A DNA stretch of 38,980 bases from JBKECO01 sp047974745 (GCA_047974745.1 JBKECO010000063.1:1-38980); one strand, 5' to 3'. Numbered from the stretch's first letter, positions 24,070 through 33,306 are shown. The notes: generated from the letters alone by a model not told the origin. Numbers and translations: made by a program.

Positions 24070-24996
24070 TTATGAATTATAGATTCGTGCGAGTAGTGAA
24101 CCTGGATTGACGATGGGGTACTCTCTTAAAGTGAATAACATTCCACTGCAGGGTGCAATGACTTCCTCCACAGTTTTATTATAGAGAGGATGCAAAATCG
24201 CACCTATTTTTTGCCCTTTCGTAACAATAGACCAGTGTGGGGCACTTGGAATGAACAGTCCTGGCTCTCTTGCATTAATAAACTCCACATAACTTCCTAC
24301 GTCAGCTACAAAGGGTTCGATCATGTTCTTGTTAGCGTCCTTCCATAATCCCAGTTTTCCCATGATGTTGATTATGCCATCTACTAATTGAAGGCAATAT
24401 TCTTTGGTGATGCGCATACCAACACCCATTTCCACAACAAGGGTCGGTACATTTCTTGTGTTCAGACTATGAGCCAGTGTCGACTGCAGTACGGTTGCAC
24501 TGGCATGGATCCAGATAAAGTTGACATTGATCTCCTTTGCAAGGGGAAGCAGGTCATCTTTTGTGTCCTCGCTGATTCTTACTTGAGGAATCTCACGGAG
24601 GAAGATATTACTGGAATGAATATCCACGCACAAGTCGGATCCTAAGATGTCTTCAATGATTTCAGATGCAACATGCTCAATCATAGAACCCATTGGATGA
24701 CCTGGAAATATTCGATTCATATCCAGGTCAAACCCTGGAACACCTCTGGTCAGTGTATCCATGCCCAGAGGATTTAATGACGGATAAATATCTACAGTGC
24801 CGCCCCACTCGTCTAGTCTTTCTTCCAGTAATTGAGCCAGGAGAAAACATACATACTGTCCTTCCAGTTCATCGCCATGTGTTCCTGTGACGATCGATAT
24901 ACGTTTTTCTCCAGGCAAATTCCCCTGAATTCTCCTTTTACTGATATTCAGATGTTCATGCACTGGAAGCTCGATGCTGCAAAAAGTATCGATCAT
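24070..24996 (-). CDS. AstE/AspA-family zinc deacylase
   Basis: The 308-residue protein keeps the metal site of succinylglutamate desuccinylase/aspartoacylase enzymes: TGTHGDELEG with His40 and Glu43, CVDIHSS with His127, LDMNRIFPG with the substrate Arg95, and VVEMGVG with the probable catalytic Glu189. The C-terminal beta-barrel ends in GSLLARIY. The family removes acyl groups from amino acids or cleaves C-terminal amide-type bonds. It sits 15 bases downstream of the transglutaminase-like gene and 11 upstream of its degenerate paralogue, within the ATP-grasp cluster. There it probably removes or trims a group the ligase adds, or hydrolyses a related small amide. AAGGAAGG precedes the start. 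Confidence 0.88.
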   Translation of the reverse strand: MIDTFCSIELPVHEHLNISKRRIQGNLPGEKRISIVTGTHGDELEGQYVCFLLAQLLEERLDEWGGTVDIYPSLNPLGMDTLTRGVPGFDLDMNRIFPGHPMGSMIEHVASEIIEDILGSDLCVDIHSSNIFLREIPQVRISEDTKDDLLPLAKEINVNFIWIHASATVLQSTLAHSLNTRNVPTLVVEMGVGMRITKEYCLQLVDGIINIMGKLGLWKDANKNMIEPFVADVGSYVEFINAREPGLFIPSAPHWSIVTKGQKIGAILHPLYNKTVEEVIAPCSGMLFTLREYPIVNPGSLLARIYNS

Positions 24997-25011
24997 GGAT
25001 TGCTTCCTTCC

Positions 25012-25788
25012 TTATAGGATGATTTCTGTCATACTTGTGCGAATACTCATGTCCTGCGGAACATAACCACTAAAAATACCGCGATTGACCATACAGTCCA
25101 TAGAATCTCTGCCGTGCGAGAATTTCAAATAGTGTTCATCAATGAACTGGCTGTTTGTTGGATCATATCCAATCCAGACTGTTCCATCATATACTTCGAT
25201 CCAGGCATGGGTCTCGCCTTCGCCAGTCATGATGCCTGCGACATAACGAGCCATCATGCCCATACTTCGAAGAAGTGCCAGCATGATATGTGCATAATCC
25301 TGACAGACACCCACACCCTCTGTAAATGCTTCAGCAGCAGTAGTATGGATGTGCGTGGTTTCTTTTACATAGGTCATGTGTTCATTGATCATTGAGGAAA
25401 CAGCCCGAAGTGTATCTGCAATGTAGACATGACTTTCTATGTCTTGCAAAAGGCCTGTCATTTTCTGGTCTGGCTTGGTCATTTCCGATGGATATTTGTA
25501 TATATAGAGTGGAATATCCTCTTCGTGTACATCGCTGTTGATTTCAACTGTTCCAATCTGCAATACCTTAAAGAATTTGTGTGGCTGCCGTAAAAAGCCG
25601 GAAACAACAGTATTCCCAAAGGCATCTTGACTTTCCCAGCAATTGCAGAACGGTTCGATAATATAGTTTAACTTTTGGTATCTTTGTCTTCGATTGTAAT
25701 GCGGTTTGAATTTGAGTGCAAAACTGTGGTTGTCCACATAATTCTCAAAGGCTATGACCATTTCATAACTGAACTCAAATGTCTTCAT
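25012..25788 (-). CDS. Transglutaminase-like domain protein
   Basis: The 258-residue protein has an N-terminal beta-rich domain (residues 1-110) and a transglutaminase-like core with an intact triad: Cys162 in EGVGVCQDYAH, His194 in ETHAWIEVY, and Asp209 in GYDPTN. Such bacterial proteins are usually thiol peptidases or amide transferases rather than cross-linking enzymes. No signal peptide is present. It lies between the alpha-E gene and the deacylase pair. Transglutaminase-like, alpha-E and circularly permuted ATP-grasp genes recur together in many bacteria, which supports a shared pathway of peptide-like bond formation and cleavage. Confidence 0.88.
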   Translation of the reverse strand: MKTFEFSYEMVIAFENYVDNHSFALKFKPHYNRRQRYQKLNYIIEPFCNCWESQDAFGNTVVSGFLRQPHKFFKVLQIGTVEINSDVHEEDIPLYIYKYPSEMTKPDQKMTGLLQDIESHVYIADTLRAVSSMINEHMTYVKETTHIHTTAAEAFTEGVGVCQDYAHIMLALLRSMGMMARYVAGIMTGEGETHAWIEVYDGTVWIGYDPTNSQFIDEHYLKFSHGRDSMDCMVNRGIFSGYVPQDMSIRTSMTEIIL

Positions 25789-25811
25789 AGCATAATCCTT
25801 TCCTTTGGAAA

Positions 25812-26489
25812 TTACTCCTGTAGCAGGTGATTAAGACAGAAAATCGCTTCTCTTTTGTTATATGGAAATTCTCCCAGAACAAGATCTGACAGTTTGTCAA
25901 TATAATATGGGTTGAAGATATGATTGGCTGACTCTAATCTGGCTACTCTGTGGGTCATTCGATAGAACTCCTGGTCGATCTTGGTTCTGTCATACTCCAT
26001 GCGAAAATATAGCTCTAGTCGTTCAATGTACCTTCCAATTCGAATTAGATCTCGATTACGGCGGCTGTGTACACAGTCTTCAATACTGCCCCAGAACGCA
26101 TACAAGTAGTCCTTTACGGGGATCAAAGGGTATAGGGGAGAAGCAGCATCCTGACCTTTGTTGAAGGCATCCAATGCAAGCTGTATATAACACTGTGTTT
26201 CACTTGTGATTTCTTCCCGCAGAATGATCGCATTATCATGTGCACGCGTCAAGGATGCATACAACGAGTTTTCTGAGTGATGGTCATAGAGAAATTTATA
26301 TACAAAATCCTGACCATCCGTGTATTGGTCTCTTAGACCAAAATCGGTTGCAAGTTGATGATAATATTCAGGCTCTTCAATCATCTGATCATAGAATTCC
26401 ATAAATAAATTCAGTGATGTGAAGACACGTTCTGTATATCTGCCCAGCCAGAACAGATTATTTACGGCTGCTAGTGAGATAGAACCCAT
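25812..26489 (-). CDS. Alpha-E domain protein (DUF403)
   Basis: The 225-residue, all-helical protein begins AAVNNLFWLGRYTERVFTSL, close to the family signature 'A..LYW+GRY.ERAE', and has the second block RNRDLIRIGRYIERLELYFR near residues 142-161. Family members are usually nearer 300 residues, so this is a short version. Its function is not known; it is almost always encoded beside a circularly permuted ATP-grasp ligase and a transglutaminase-like protein. The start overlaps the ATP-grasp gene by 19 bases, pointing to a stoichiometric partner. Confidence 0.87.
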   Translation of the reverse strand: MGSISLAAVNNLFWLGRYTERVFTSLNLFMEFYDQMIEEPEYYHQLATDFGLRDQYTDGQDFVYKFLYDHHSENSLYASLTRAHDNAIILREEITSETQCYIQLALDAFNKGQDAASPLYPLIPVKDYLYAFWGSIEDCVHSRRNRDLIRIGRYIERLELYFRMEYDRTKIDQEFYRMTHRVARLESANHIFNPYYIDKLSDLVLGEFPYNKREAIFCLNHLLQE

Positions 26490-27829
26490 GTGTCTTTAAA
26501 CCCCCCTCCTTGAGATGAATTAACGACAAAGGATGTAGGATCCTTTGTAAATCGAGTCAGTCCGCTTGCCCATACTTCTGTCACCTCACCTTTGATCACA
26601 AATACACGAAGGTCGGCTTTTCTCTCTACAATCTCATTATCGATCACTACTGGCAGATCGATGAAATCTATGATTTCCTGAGCAATAAAGCGGCGTGGGT
26701 CATTTTGAATTGTTTGAATGAGGTTTGAAAGAGCCTCTTCACTTAGATCTCGTCCAAAAATAACACCATATCCACCAGCCTCTGCAACATCCTTAATGAC
26801 GAGTTTTTTCATATTGGCAAGAACATAGTCCCTGTCCTTTTCATAAAAAGGAAGATAGGTCGGAGCATTTTTTAAAATTGGAACTTCATCCAGATAATAC
26901 TCGATCATTTTTGGAACAAAATAGTATATGCCCTTATCGTCAGCCACACCATTGCCTGGCGCATTCAATAAAGCTACATTTCCACTGCGGTAGACCTTCA
27001 TAATGTTTGGGATACCGATCAGAGAATCACCATTAAAGGTCAGCGGGTCCAGAAATTCATCTGAAATCCTGCGGTACAAGGCACCTACCTTTTGTTTTCC
27101 CTCATATGATCTGTAATATAGTATGTTTTCTTCTACGAACAAATCACTATTTACGGCAAGAACGGAATTGGTCTTCTCGGCCAGATAGGAGTGTTCAAAA
27201 TAAGCAGCATTGAACCTGCCAGGCGTCAGAATTACGTTGAGCCCACCTGTGTTAACATGATCGAATGCATCTTTTAAAAGTCGAGTGTAGTTACGGTTGT
27301 CTTCGATACTGTACTGACTAAACAGTTCTGGTGCAACAATGCGGGTCAGATGTCTTGCAATCAGTGGATAGGATGCGCCAGATGGAATTCTTAAGTTATC
27401 CTCGAGAATATACCACTCTCCATCCTTGCTTTGTACTAGATCAATTCCGGAAATATGGCTGAATATTTCACCGGGCGGGCAAATACCCTCGCATTCGGCC
27501 AGATATCCCGAGGATGAAAAAATAAAATCCTCTGGAATAATACCATCCTTAATGATATTTTTTTCGCTGTAAATATCTTTCAAAAACAAATTCAGTGCAT
27601 CTACCCTTTGCACCAGGCCTCTCCTAATTACTTCGAAATCATCCTTTTCAATGATTCTCGGCATTGCATCGAACGGAAACAACTGTTCCTTAAATTGACC
27701 GTTCTTGTAAATTCCGAATCTCACGCCGTATCTGGAAAGTAATAGGTTGATTGATGAAACTTTCTCTGCAGGATAACAGTCAATGATGATGTAGAAGAGA
27801 TTGAGATGATGCAGATGCGAACACACCAT
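26471..27829 (-). CDS. Circularly permuted ATP-grasp ligase-like protein
   Basis: The 452-residue protein matches the circularly permuted ATP-grasp family: FPFDAMPRIIEKDDFEVIRRG (key FPFD and PRII) leads into RVDALNLFLKDIYSE, then ILEDNLRIPSGASYPL with the acidic metal-binding residues, AEAGGYGVIFG as nucleotide-binding loop, and FVVNSSQGGGFKDTWVL near the C-terminus. ATP-grasp enzymes join a carboxylate to an amine via acyl phosphate. The first 25 residues are unlike the usual N-terminus (YDEMFD-type opening absent) and the frame is closed upstream by a stop, so the start may be genuinely shortened. It heads a five-gene minus-strand cluster and overlaps the alpha-E gene. Substrates are unknown. 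Confidence 0.87.
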   Translation of the reverse strand: MVCSHLHHLNLFYIIIDCYPAEKVSSINLLLSRYGVRFGIYKNGQFKEQLFPFDAMPRIIEKDDFEVIRRGLVQRVDALNLFLKDIYSEKNIIKDGIIPEDFIFSSSGYLAECEGICPPGEIFSHISGIDLVQSKDGEWYILEDNLRIPSGASYPLIARHLTRIVAPELFSQYSIEDNRNYTRLLKDAFDHVNTGGLNVILTPGRFNAAYFEHSYLAEKTNSVLAVNSDLFVEENILYYRSYEGKQKVGALYRRISDEFLDPLTFNGDSLIGIPNIMKVYRSGNVALLNAPGNGVADDKGIYYFVPKMIEYYLDEVPILKNAPTYLPFYEKDRDYVLANMKKLVIKDVAEAGGYGVIFGRDLSEEALSNLIQTIQNDPRRFIAQEIIDFIDLPVVIDNEIVERKADLRVFVIKGEVTEVWASGLTRFTKDPTSFVVNSSQGGGFKDTWVLSH

Positions 27830-27968
27830 GTTCCTGACATCGACCTGATAATAAAATTATTGGTTTTTTTGGAAATATGCTATAATTTAGAGATAAATGC
27901 AGAAAATATGCGCAGTCAGAGTGATGTGTCGAACATTTAAGACAGTTGGAAGGCGAGGTTAGGTGAGT
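27830..27968. promoter_or_regulatory. Divergent promoter region with extended -10 for the OpuC operon
   Basis: On the plus strand, TATAAT at 27881-27886 is preceded by TGC at 27878-27880, making an extended -10 element; a -35-like TTGGTT lies at 27860-27865, with a short 15-bp spacing. The region also must hold the promoter of the divergent ATP-grasp cluster, for which no strong match was seen. Regulation by osmotic stress or by a shared factor is possible but unsupported. Confidence 0.55.
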
Positions 27969-29519
27969 ATGATTAATGATATGGTTACCTTATTCATGGA
28001 ACGGAAGGAATTTTTTCTTTCTTTACTTTTGGAACATCTGCAGATTTCGCTTATAGCAATACTGTTGGCCATTGGTATTGGTGGGATGGTAGGAATCTTA
28101 ATCAGTGAATACCAGCAGACAGCAAGGCCAACACTTGGAGTGATCAATTTTTTATATACGATTCCTTCGATTTCGATGCTTGGATTTCTGATTCCTTTTT
28201 CGGGAATAGGCAATGCAACGGCCATCATCGCACTGACGATCTACGCATTACTGCCAATGGTGCGCAATACACACACTGGGCTCTCAAATGTGGACGAAAG
28301 GATCATAGAAGCTGCAACAGGAATGGGCAGTACAAGACTGCAGACCTTATTCCGAATCCGGCTTCCCCTGGCTATTCCCGTGATCATGTCTGGAATCAGA
28401 AATATGGTGACGATGACGATTGCACTTGCCGGAATCGCTTCCTTCATCGGTGCGGGGGGACTCGGCGTTGCGATTTATCGAGGGATCACCACAAATAATA
28501 CTGCGATGACGATGGTCGGCAGCCTTTTAATTGCTGCACTGGCACTGCTTATGGATTTTCTTCTTGGTCAACTGGAAAAAAGAATGAAAAAGAGAGGTGC
28601 AACTGCGAAAGGGATGAATTATGCTCTTTCGGTGGCAGCAGCAGTGCTCTGTCTGGTAATCCTTGCAGTTTCGATATTCCGGACACAGACTAAGGACACG
28701 ATTCATATCGCTACAAAGCCAATGACAGAACAGTATATCCTGGGTGAAATGCTGAATATCCTCATTGAACAGGAAACGGATCTGAATGTGGAATTAACAG
28801 AGGGTGTTGGAGGGGGTACGTCGAATATCCAGCCGGCAATGGAGAAAGGTGAGTTCGACCTATACCCTGAATATACAGGAACAGGCTGGAATATGGTCTT
28901 AAAGAACGAAGGGCTTTATTCCGAAGATCTCTTCGGTCAGCTGCAGACGGAGTATGAGAGTAGATACCAGATGCAATGGATCGGAACCTATGGTTTCAAC
29001 AACACGTTTGGAATTGCAGTCAGAAAAGAAATTGCGGAAAAATATGATATTAAGACCTATTCAGATCTCAATGCCGTAGCAGGCGACTTGATTTTTGGGG
29101 CTGAATATGATTTCTTTGAGCGCGAGGATGGTTATAATGCCCTTTGCGAAGCCTATGGTCTGACATTTAAAGAGCCTATGGATATGGATATTGGCTTAAA
29201 ATATCAGGCCATAAACGAGGGTCAGATCGATGTAATGAATATTTTTACGACGGATGGACAATCGAGCATTTCTGATATTGTAATACTCGAGGATGACAAG
29301 AATTTCTATCCCTCCTATCTGTGCGCAAATGTAGTCAGATCCGAGGTGCTGACGAAATATCCGGAATTGGTAAATGTACTGCATTCACTGGAGGGTATCA
29401 TAAGTGATGACCAAATGGCGAAAATGAATTACAAGGTGGAATCCCAGGGGATCGAACCAGAAGAAACAGCCAGGGAATTTCTGCAGCAATCAGGACTGCT
29501 GAAGCAGGAGGTGGATTGA
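27969..29519 (+). CDS. OpuC-type compatible-solute ABC transporter, permease-binding protein fusion
   Basis: The 516-residue protein fuses a permease to its binding domain. Residues 1-210 hold five to six membrane helices and the coupling loop IIEAATGMGSTRLQTLFRI; a further helix near 220-240 leads to an external OpuAC-type domain starting DTIHIATKPMTEQYILGEML. The binding domain contains FDLYPEYTGTGWNMVL, the aromatic cage region of betaine/choline/carnitine binders. The domain order matches permease-binding fusions of glycine betaine/carnitine/choline systems. ATG at 27969 is chosen because GAGG lies about ten bases upstream; a GTG two codons earlier is an alternative. It is coupled to the ATPase gene. 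Confidence 0.9.
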   Translation: MINDMVTLFMERKEFFLSLLLEHLQISLIAILLAIGIGGMVGILISEYQQTARPTLGVINFLYTIPSISMLGFLIPFSGIGNATAIIALTIYALLPMVRNTHTGLSNVDERIIEAATGMGSTRLQTLFRIRLPLAIPVIMSGIRNMVTMTIALAGIASFIGAGGLGVAIYRGITTNNTAMTMVGSLLIAALALLMDFLLGQLEKRMKKRGATAKGMNYALSVAAAVLCLVILAVSIFRTQTKDTIHIATKPMTEQYILGEMLNILIEQETDLNVELTEGVGGGTSNIQPAMEKGEFDLYPEYTGTGWNMVLKNEGLYSEDLFGQLQTEYESRYQMQWIGTYGFNNTFGIAVRKEIAEKYDIKTYSDLNAVAGDLIFGAEYDFFEREDGYNALCEAYGLTFKEPMDMDIGLKYQAINEGQIDVMNIFTTDGQSSISDIVILEDDKNFYPSYLCANVVRSEVLTKYPELVNVLHSLEGIISDDQMAKMNYKVESQGIEPEETAREFLQQSGLLKQEVD

Positions 29520-30262
29520 TGGATCGTGCAATAGAATTTAAAAATATCAGAAAAGCTTACGGACAAAAGGTAATAATCGATCGCTTTGATCTGATCATTG
29601 AGAAGGGTGAATTCATTACAGTGATTGGTTCTTCGGGTTGTGGTAAAACCACAGTGCTCAAGATGGTCAATGGACTGATAGAGCCAAGCGAAGGTGATAT
29701 TCTGCTCTTTGGAGAAAGTATCAAGGGCAAGAATATAATTGAGCTACGCAGGAATATCGGCTATGCGATTCAAGGCAGCGTCTTGTTTCCAAATATGAAT
29801 GTGGAAAAAAATATCTCCTATGTTCCCAGTCTACTGAATAAAAAAGACAAAAAAAGAACAAAAGAAGCAGTAGGCAAGTGGATGAAGATCGTGGGCCTCG
29901 AAGATGAATTAAGAGAGCGCTACCCGGATGAACTTTCCGGAGGGCAGCAGCAAAGAGTAGGAATAGCACGAGCGTTGGCAGCATCCCCAGACATCTTGCT
30001 TATGGATGAGCCTTTTGGTGCGGTGGATGAGATCACACGCAGTCAGCTGCAGACGGAAATCAAGCAGATTCATGAACGAACTGGCATTACTATATTGTTT
30101 GTCACTCACGATATTTCAGAAGCATTAAGGCTTGGAACAAGAGTACTTGTCATGAATCATGGTGAAATCCAGCAACTCGCAGAACCCGCCGAACTGTTAC
30201 AAAGACCGGCCAATGATTTCGTGAAACGCTTAGTCGAGAAAACTTTGATTAGGGAGATTTAA
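29519..30262 (+). CDS. OpuC-type compatible-solute ABC transporter ATPase
   Basis: The 247-residue ATPase has Walker A GSSGCGKTT (residues 37-45), signature LSGGQQQRVGIARAL near 139, Walker B ILLMDEPFGAVD, and the switch FVTHDISEALRLG. QGSVLFPNMNVEKNI is typical of the OpuCA/ProV quaternary-amine group. It lacks the C-terminal CBS pair that many OpuA/OpuC ATPases use to sense ionic strength, so osmotic control at that level is unlikely. AGGAGGTGG precedes the ATG, whose first base is the last base of the upstream stop codon. Confidence 0.9.
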   Translation: MDRAIEFKNIRKAYGQKVIIDRFDLIIEKGEFITVIGSSGCGKTTVLKMVNGLIEPSEGDILLFGESIKGKNIIELRRNIGYAIQGSVLFPNMNVEKNISYVPSLLNKKDKKRTKEAVGKWMKIVGLEDELRERYPDELSGGQQQRVGIARALAASPDILLMDEPFGAVDEITRSQLQTEIKQIHERTGITILFVTHDISEALRLGTRVLVMNHGEIQQLAEPAELLQRPANDFVKRLVEKTLIREI

Positions 30263-30380
30263 CCTCCTGCTCAATACTTTTAGGGATATCAAAACAAGTC
30301 AAATATTCATCATGTTATGCCTGAAATTACATATTTTTTTTGAATATGATATCCTCGCTATAGAAGGAAGGGAGGCTTTT

Positions 30381-33248
30381 ATGAACAAAAAAAATAAAAA
30401 AACATTAGTAAGATCTATTATTGCATATTTTTTCTGTGCAATCATTGTGACAGCGGTCGTAATCGGTAATTTGAATGCCTTAAAATACCAGGGTTTAATA
30501 TCCGTGTATTTTAATCAGTCAAATCAAAAAGTAATATCTGCTGATGGTGAATCGACGGAATATTACAGTAGTGCATTTTCGTCACAAGAGGAAGCGACAA
30601 CTCATTTACAGAATATTGCTCGACAGATAGAAGAAGAAGGAATTACGCTTTTGTTGAACAATGATAATGCTCTGCCATTGGAACTTGGGAATAAAATATC
30701 TCTGTTTGGACAAGATTCCGTTGATCCGATATATGGTGGCAGTGGAGCGGGATCTGTAGATGTTTCGAAGGCAGTAAATTTAAAGTCAGGGCTTGAGAAC
30801 GCAGGGTTTCTACTTAATGAAACATTATATGATTTCTATGATACCGGAGCAGGAGCAAGTTATCGAAAAACCGTACCTAATCCCTATGGAGAAGGAGCTT
30901 TTGCAGTCAATGAGGTTCCTGTATCAGTCTATACAGATGAAGTGAAAGAAAGTTTCGCAAATTACAATGATGCAGCAGTCGTAGTACTTGGACGGTCAGG
31001 CGGTGAAAGTTCAGATCTTGCAACATCTGTACTGGACACTGGGGTAACCTACCTTCAGTTGGATTCGAATGAGCAGGAAATGTTACAATTAGCATGTGAT
31101 GAATTTGATAAAGTTATCGTAGTGCTAAATACTCAAAATGCAATGGAGCTTGGGTTTTTAAATGACTATGATGTAGACGCATGTATCTGGATTGGCGGAC
31201 TTGGACAAGAAGGGGCGAATGCAGTGGGTTCAGTTCTAAATGGTACTATTAATCCATCAGGGGCAATGGTGGATACCTATGCATATGATTCCTTTAGTTC
31301 ACCTGCTATGGCTAATTTTGGAGTGTATAATTTCACAAATAGTAATGTTGACAGAGGTACTGGGTATTTAGTTTACCAGGAAGGTATTTATATTGGATAT
31401 CACTATTATGAGACAAGATATGAAGATGTTGTTATGGGAAACGAAGATGTAACGAATTACAATTACTCAAACGTCGTGCAATATCCCTTTGGATTCGGAT
31501 TATCCTATACGAATTTTGAGTGGTCGAATTATAGTATAGATGAGACAGACGAGTCATATAATATTACAATTGATATAAAAAATGTTGGTGACACAAAGGG
31601 AAAAGATATCGTGCAAATTTACATGCAGTCCCCATATACAGATTATGACAAAGAAAATAGTATTGAAAAGTCCTCTGTTAAACTTGTCGGATATGCGAAA
31701 ACGTCCGAACTTGAACCTGCGGATGAGGAAACAGTTACAATATCCATTCCCAAAGAAGAGATGAAGGTATATGATGCGAACGGTTATAATTCATATATCG
31801 TTGATGCGGGAGAATACTATTTTGCGGCAGGTCAAAATGCACATGATGCACTGAACAATATCTTATCCACAAAAGGCTATACGATAGAAGATGGTATGGA
31901 CTATCCTGGCGATCCAGAGTTCGTAGAGGAAGTGTCTGTAGAAGAACTAGATTCAACAACTTATGCGGTATCACAGGAAACGGGTAATCCTATTACGAAT
32001 CAGTTTCAATCTGTTGATATAAAATACTATGATCAGAGCGTTACCTACCTAACACGCAATGATTGGACTGGAACCTGGCCGATCACATATATGGATGGTT
32101 TATGGGCTGCTCCTGAACAATTGCTGGCTGACCTTGAAATTAAAACGGATGGTAATTCCACATCTGAAATTCCATTAGTGGGTACGATCAATGCAGAGGC
32201 AGGTGAACTTTCAACGGCAGCATTAATTGGTCTTGATTACAGTGATGAATTATGGGGAATCTTAATTGAACAGATGACGATTGAAGAGTTGGACGCATTG
32301 GTCAGAATAGGTGGATATGCAACACAAAATATAGAATCTATTCAATTACCAGCAACAGTCGATAAAGATGGACCAGCTGGTATTTCAGGAACTCTTGTTG
32401 GTGGGGAAAGTGGAACATCTTATCCACCAGAAATTATCTTGGCGTCAACCTGGAATGATGAACTTGCTGAAGAGTTTGGAAGGTGTATTGGAGAAGACGG
32501 ACTATCAACAGGGGTTCAAGTCTGGTATGCACCGGCGTGTAATCTACATAGATCACCATATAGTGGTCGTAATTTTGAATATTACTCAGAAGATGCATTT
32601 CTTTCTGGAAAGATGTCAGCAGCCACAGTTCGTGGGGCGCAGTCAATGGGGATTGTTGTAACACTGAAACATTTTGCTTTAAATGATCAGGAATCAAATC
32701 GAATAGGTGGTGCCATATTTTCGAATGAACAGGCATTGAGAGAACATTATCTAAAAGCATTTGAAATAGGAGTACGTGAAGGTAATGCACTAGGAATGAT
32801 GGCAGGCATGAATCGAATTGGTGCAACATGGACGGGAGGAAGTTATGCACTTATCACCAGTACTCTGCGTGAAGAGTGGGGATTTCAAGGAATGGTTGTC
32901 ACAGATCAAGCATCGTATTCCGTGTTTGCATACGAAGACTTGAGAGAAGGTCTCGCTGCAGGTACAGACCTCTGGCTAAATACGGATTCGACATTATGGG
33001 TTCTTTCAGATGATCAGATTACAGATGGGGTTATTGCCAGCTTGCAGAGAGCATCCAAGAATATAGTTTACGCAATTTCTAATAGCAGTGCTATGAATGG
33101 TATTGCGGTGGATGGAAAAGTGGTATCCGTCATACCACTCTGGCAAAAACTGATGTATGGCGCTGATATTCTGATCGGCTTACTAGTGCTCATAACTTTA
33201 GTTCTAATCACAAAGAATTTGTCTAGAAAAATGAAATTTGATGAGTAA
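30381..33248 (+). CDS. Membrane-anchored, circularly permuted GH3 glycosidase
   Basis: The 955-residue enzyme has GH3 domains in reversed order. A C-terminal-type alpha/beta sandwich comes first (EEGITLLLNNDNALPL near residue 80, FGQDSVDPIYGGSGAGSVD near 110), then YPFGFGLSYTNFEW and a fibronectin III-like domain (about 370-480). The N-terminal-type barrel comes last (ATVDKDGPAGISG near 660, with the nucleophile Asp in GFQGMVVTDQAS near 850). Permuted GH3 beta-glucosidases are known from gut Clostridia. Hydrophobic helices at residues 10-30 and about 920-942 should anchor both ends, leaving the enzyme outside. ATG 30381 follows GAAGGAAGGGAGG; an upstream in-frame ATG lacks such a site. Substrate (beta-glucoside, xyloside or other) is not resolved. 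A LytTR/GHKL pair follows the terminator. Confidence 0.9.
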   Translation: MNKKNKKTLVRSIIAYFFCAIIVTAVVIGNLNALKYQGLISVYFNQSNQKVISADGESTEYYSSAFSSQEEATTHLQNIARQIEEEGITLLLNNDNALPLELGNKISLFGQDSVDPIYGGSGAGSVDVSKAVNLKSGLENAGFLLNETLYDFYDTGAGASYRKTVPNPYGEGAFAVNEVPVSVYTDEVKESFANYNDAAVVVLGRSGGESSDLATSVLDTGVTYLQLDSNEQEMLQLACDEFDKVIVVLNTQNAMELGFLNDYDVDACIWIGGLGQEGANAVGSVLNGTINPSGAMVDTYAYDSFSSPAMANFGVYNFTNSNVDRGTGYLVYQEGIYIGYHYYETRYEDVVMGNEDVTNYNYSNVVQYPFGFGLSYTNFEWSNYSIDETDESYNITIDIKNVGDTKGKDIVQIYMQSPYTDYDKENSIEKSSVKLVGYAKTSELEPADEETVTISIPKEEMKVYDANGYNSYIVDAGEYYFAAGQNAHDALNNILSTKGYTIEDGMDYPGDPEFVEEVSVEELDSTTYAVSQETGNPITNQFQSVDIKYYDQSVTYLTRNDWTGTWPITYMDGLWAAPEQLLADLEIKTDGNSTSEIPLVGTINAEAGELSTAALIGLDYSDELWGILIEQMTIEELDALVRIGGYATQNIESIQLPATVDKDGPAGISGTLVGGESGTSYPPEIILASTWNDELAEEFGRCIGEDGLSTGVQVWYAPACNLHRSPYSGRNFEYYSEDAFLSGKMSAATVRGAQSMGIVVTLKHFALNDQESNRIGGAIFSNEQALREHYLKAFEIGVREGNALGMMAGMNRIGATWTGGSYALITSTLREEWGFQGMVVTDQASYSVFAYEDLREGLAAGTDLWLNTDSTLWVLSDDQITDGVIASLQRASKNIVYAISNSSAMNGIAVDGKVVSVIPLWQKLMYGADILIGLLVLITLVLITKNLSRKMKFDE

Positions 33249-33261
33249 TATAAAATATCCT

Positions 33262-33306
33262 ATAAAATCTCTGGACAGTTATGTGCCAGAGATTTTATTT
33301 ATGGTA
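33262..33306 (+). terminator. Rho-independent terminator after the GH3 gene
   Basis: A perfect 13-base stem (33262-33274 against 33286-33298) encloses an 11-base loop, with the A/T arms ending in TTTTATTTAT. It separates the GH3 gene from the two-component pair, so the latter should have its own promoter or depend on read-through. Confidence 0.8.

Noticed and set aside
33274..33285. ACAGTTATG, near-match to a LytTR-regulator half site
   Set aside because: It is only one copy, imperfect, and sits in the loop of the GH3 terminator rather than upstream of a promoter.
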